Origin: an uncultured Microbacteriaceae bacterium
GTDB lineage: Bacteria > Actinomycetota > Actinomycetes > Actinomycetales > Microbacteriaceae
Length of the DNA stretch: 14,080 nt
Reading direction: 5' to 3'
NCBI GenBank assembly: GCA_946481135.1
Contig: CAMLMQ010000059.1
Coordinates: forward strand, 1-14,080
The position numbers and the translations under genes were made by a program. Positions 11,911 through 14,080 of the stretch are shown here, in pieces. Position 1 is the first letter of the stretch; every line of letters starts with the position of its first letter. Below the pieces are notes generated by a model. It was not told where the DNA came from, did not search any database, and saw only the letters and a program-made list of their open reading frames with translations.

Positions 11911-13959
11911 ATGAACCCCGTCCGCGACCTCATCGTTCGCAGTAACCGACTCGGCTCCGACCCCCGCATCACCAACTACGCGGGCGGCAACACGTCGGCG
12001 AAGGGCGTCGAGCCCGACCCCGTGACGGGCGACGACGTACGGCTGCTGTGGGTGAAGGGCTCGGGCGGCGACCTCGGCACGCTCACCGAGGCGGGACTCG
12101 CGACCCTGCGGCTCGATCGGGTAGAGGCGCTCAAGAACGTCTACGCCGGCGTCGAGCGCGAGGACGAGATGGTCGCGGCGCTCGACTACTGCCGGCATGG
12201 ACTCGGCGGCGCGGCCCCGAGCATCGACACCTTCATGCACGCCTTCGTCGACGCCGACCACGTCGACCATCTCCACCCCGACGCGGGCATCGCGTTCGCG
12301 ACCGCGAAAGATGGCGAGAAGCTCACGAGGAAGGCGTTCGGCTCGAAGGTCGTCTGGGTGCCGTGGCGCCGCCCGGGCTTCCAGCTCGGACTCGACATCT
12401 CCGAGATCAAGGCGAAGAACCCGGATGCGATCGGCTGCATCCTCGGCGGCCACGGCATCACCGCATGGGGCCGCACGAGCGCGGAGGCGCAGAAGAACAG
12501 CCTCTGGATCATCAAGACGGCCGAGGAGTACCTCGCCGCGAAGGGCAAGAAGAACCCGTTCGGCCGCCGCATCGCGAAGAACGAGGCGCTGCCTCGCGAC
12601 GAGCGCCGCGCCAAGGCCGCCGCCCTCGCCGCGACCCTCCGCGGAATCGCGAGCCACGACAAGCCGATGGTGGGCCACTTCGACGACTCCGACGTCGTGC
12701 TCGACTTCCTCAGCAGCGCGAACGCACCCAAGCTCGCCGCGCTCGGCACGAGCTGCCCCGACCATTTCCTGCGCACCAAGATCAAGCCCATGCTCGTCGA
12801 CCTGCCCGCGAACGCGCCGGTCGAGAAAGTCAAGGAACGCCTCGTCGAGCTGCACGAGGCGTACCGCACGGACTACACGACGTACTACGAGAAGCACGCG
12901 GTTTCGACGGGCTCAACCAGCGGGGGGTGGCCCGCGATGCGCGGCGCCGACCCGCTCATCATCCTCGTCCCCGGCGTCGGGATGTTCTCGTACGGCGCGA
13001 ACAAGCAGACCGCCCGCGTCGCCGGCGAGTTCTACCTCAACGCGATCAACGTCATGCGCGGGGCCGAGTCGATCTCGACCTACACGCCGATCTCCGACGC
13101 CGAGAAGTTCGCGATCGAGTACTGGGCGCTCGAGGAGGCGAAGCTGCAGCGCATGCCGAAGCCGAAGTCCCACGCGACGCGGATCGCCCTCGTCACGGGC
13201 GCGTCATCCGGCATCGGCAAGGCTATCGCGACGCGCCTCGCGGCCGACGGGGCATGCGTCGTCATCGCCGACCTCGACCTCGCAAAGGCGCAGGCCGCCG
13301 CCGCCGAGATCGGCACCACGGATGTCGCGGTCGGCCTGCAGGTGAACGTCACCGACGCCGCCGCGATCGAGCGGATGGTGCAGGATGCCGTGCTCGCGTT
13401 CGGCGGACTCGACATCGTCGTGAACAACGCGGGCGTCTCGCTGAGCAAGCCGCTGCTGGAGACCACGGAAGCCGACTGGGACTTCCAGCACGACATCATG
13501 GCGAAGGGCTCGTTCCTCGTCTCGAAGGCGACCGCGCCGATCCTGATCGAGCAGAAGATGGGCGGCGACGTCGTCTACATCTCGTCGAAGAACTCGGTGT
13601 TCGCGGGCCCGAACAACATCGCCTACTCGGCGACGAAGGCCGACCAGGCCCACCAGGTGCGGTTGCTCGCGGTCGAGCTCGGCGAGCACGGCGTCAAGGT
13701 CAACGGCATCAACCCCGACGGCGTCGTGCGCGGGTCGGGCATCTTCGCCGCCGGCTGGGGCGCCAACCGGGCGAAGACCTATGGGGTGCCGGAGGAGAAG
13801 CTCGGCGAGTTCTACGCGCAGCGCACGATCCTCAAGCGCGAGGTGCTGCCCGAGAACGTCGCGAACGCCGTCTCGGTGCTCACCGGGCCCGACCTCTCGC
13901 ACACGACCGGCCTGCACATCCCGGTCGACGCGGGCGTCGCGGCGGCCTTCCTGCGATGA
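11911..13959 (+). CDS. Bifunctional rhamnulose-1-phosphate aldolase/short-chain dehydrogenase
   Basis: A 682-residue fusion. The N-terminal class II aldolase domain (about 1-400) should cleave L-rhamnulose-1-phosphate to DHAP and L-lactaldehyde (EC 4.1.2.19). It shows Y-A-G-G-N-T-S-A-K-G (23-32) and the zinc-site histidines in M-H-A-F-V-D-A-D-H-V-D-H-L-H (109-122) and G-G-H-G-I-T-A-W-G (179-187). The C-terminal SDR domain (about 425-682) has V-T-G-A-S-S-G-I-G (428-436), N-N-A-G-V (505-509) and the catalytic Y572-S-A-T-K576; it probably oxidises L-lactaldehyde to L-lactate with NAD. The ATG at 11911 has GGAGGA 4 bases upstream. The longer frame from 11830 adds a Pro/Arg-rich stretch without family features. 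The architecture matches the RhaE-type fusion of actinobacteria and bacilli (B. subtilis YuxG). The rhamnulokinase gene follows after 10 bases, so the two are co-transcribed. Confidence 0.92.
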   Translation: MNPVRDLIVRSNRLGSDPRITNYAGGNTSAKGVEPDPVTGDDVRLLWVKGSGGDLGTLTEAGLATLRLDRVEALKNVYAGVEREDEMVAALDYCRHGLGGAAPSIDTFMHAFVDADHVDHLHPDAGIAFATAKDGEKLTRKAFGSKVVWVPWRRPGFQLGLDISEIKAKNPDAIGCILGGHGITAWGRTSAEAQKNSLWIIKTAEEYLAAKGKKNPFGRRIAKNEALPRDERRAKAAALAATLRGIASHDKPMVGHFDDSDVVLDFLSSANAPKLAALGTSCPDHFLRTKIKPMLVDLPANAPVEKVKERLVELHEAYRTDYTTYYEKHAVSTGSTSGGWPAMRGADPLIILVPGVGMFSYGANKQTARVAGEFYLNAINVMRGAESISTYTPISDAEKFAIEYWALEEAKLQRMPKPKSHATRIALVTGASSGIGKAIATRLAADGACVVIADLDLAKAQAAAAEIGTTDVAVGLQVNVTDAAAIERMVQDAVLAFGGLDIVVNNAGVSLSKPLLETTEADWDFQHDIMAKGSFLVSKATAPILIEQKMGGDVVYISSKNSVFAGPNNIAYSATKADQAHQVRLLAVELGEHGVKVNGINPDGVVRGSGIFAAGWGANRAKTYGVPEEKLGEFYAQRTILKREVLPENVANAVSVLTGPDLSHTTGLHIPVDAGVAAAFLR

Positions 13960-13969
13960 GGCTCCGCGC

Positions 13970-14080
13970 ATGACGACGAGGAGCGGCGGTGCGGTCGCCG
14001 CGGTCGATCTCGGCGCGACGAGCGGCCGCGTGCTGCTCGGCTACGTCGGGCACGACGAGCTGCGGCTCACCGACGTCGCC
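13970..14080 (+). CDS. rhaB: Rhamnulokinase, N-terminal part (3' truncated by window)
   Basis: The first 37 residues of a FGGY-family sugar kinase. The segment A-V-D-L-G-A-T-S-G-R-V (residues 11-21) is the phosphate-1 motif as it appears in rhamnulokinases; other FGGY kinases usually have D-x-G-T-x-x instead of D-L-G-A-T-S-G-R. The enzyme phosphorylates L-rhamnulose at C1 with ATP (EC 2.7.1.5), making the substrate of the aldolase encoded just upstream. The ATG at 13970 follows the aldolase stop by 10 bases, with GAGG a short distance upstream. The rest of the gene runs off the window, so catalytic and sugar-binding residues cannot be checked. The context of isomerase and aldolase makes the assignment firm. 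Confidence 0.87.
   Translation, partial: MTTRSGGAVAAVDLGATSGRVLLGYVGHDELRLTDVA

Noticed and set aside
12048..13973. Open frame of 641 codons in another frame of the aldolase/dehydrogenase gene
   Set aside because: Arg-rich high-GC shadow; the overlapping frame contains all aldolase and SDR motifs.
1..14080. tRNA, rRNA, riboswitch, CRISPR or IS element
   Set aside because: The window is almost wholly coding; no cloverleaf, direct-repeat array or transposase motif was seen on either strand.

Overview
The window is very GC-rich (roughly 70%) and densely coded, with frequent GTG starts, 4-base GTGA overlaps between genes and two starts that look leaderless. This points to an actinobacterium. 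A soil- or plant-associated member of Microbacteriaceae fits the gene set best, but that placement is inference. There are no RNA genes, IS elements or CRISPR arrays, and no gap above about 120 bases.

Layout. Bases 1-3939 are a carbohydrate-use region. The 3' end of an (alpha/alpha)6-barrel glycosidase-like gene (+) converges on a three-gene minus-strand operon: MFS transporter, degenerate M24 peptidase-like protein and GH43-like glycosidase. A LacI-type operator lies in the 60-base divergent region between the transporter and an NAD-dependent epimerase/dehydratase (4000-5019, +). Bases 5003-8519 (-) hold a tightly coupled three-gene module: circularly permuted ATP-grasp protein, alpha-E protein and transglutaminase-like cysteine protein. 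This set recurs across bacteria, and its chemistry is still poorly defined. A small multi-pass membrane protein of unknown function follows (8587-9204, -).

Bases 9259-14080 are an L-rhamnose catabolic locus: a divergent LacI-family regulator, L-rhamnose isomerase (rhaI), a bifunctional rhamnulose-1-phosphate aldolase/short-chain dehydrogenase, and the 5' end of rhamnulokinase (rhaB). A palindromic LacI-type operator sits between regulator and isomerase. A small membrane-anchored heptad-repeat protein is inserted on the opposite strand between rhaI and the aldolase.

How the genes work together. RhaI converts L-rhamnose to L-rhamnulose, RhaB phosphorylates it, and the aldolase half of the fusion cleaves it to DHAP and L-lactaldehyde. 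The dehydrogenase half probably oxidises the lactaldehyde. The upstream glycosidase and transporter genes may supply sugars from plant polysaccharide, but no rhamnosidase or rhamnose transporter is visible here. The two LacI-type operators differ in half-site spacing, so the two sugar regions are probably under different regulators. The most interesting observations are the ATP-grasp/alpha-E/transglutaminase module with its glutamine-tract tail and nested inverted repeat, the M24 protein lacking most metal ligands, and the GH43 protein with Asp where the general acid Glu is expected.
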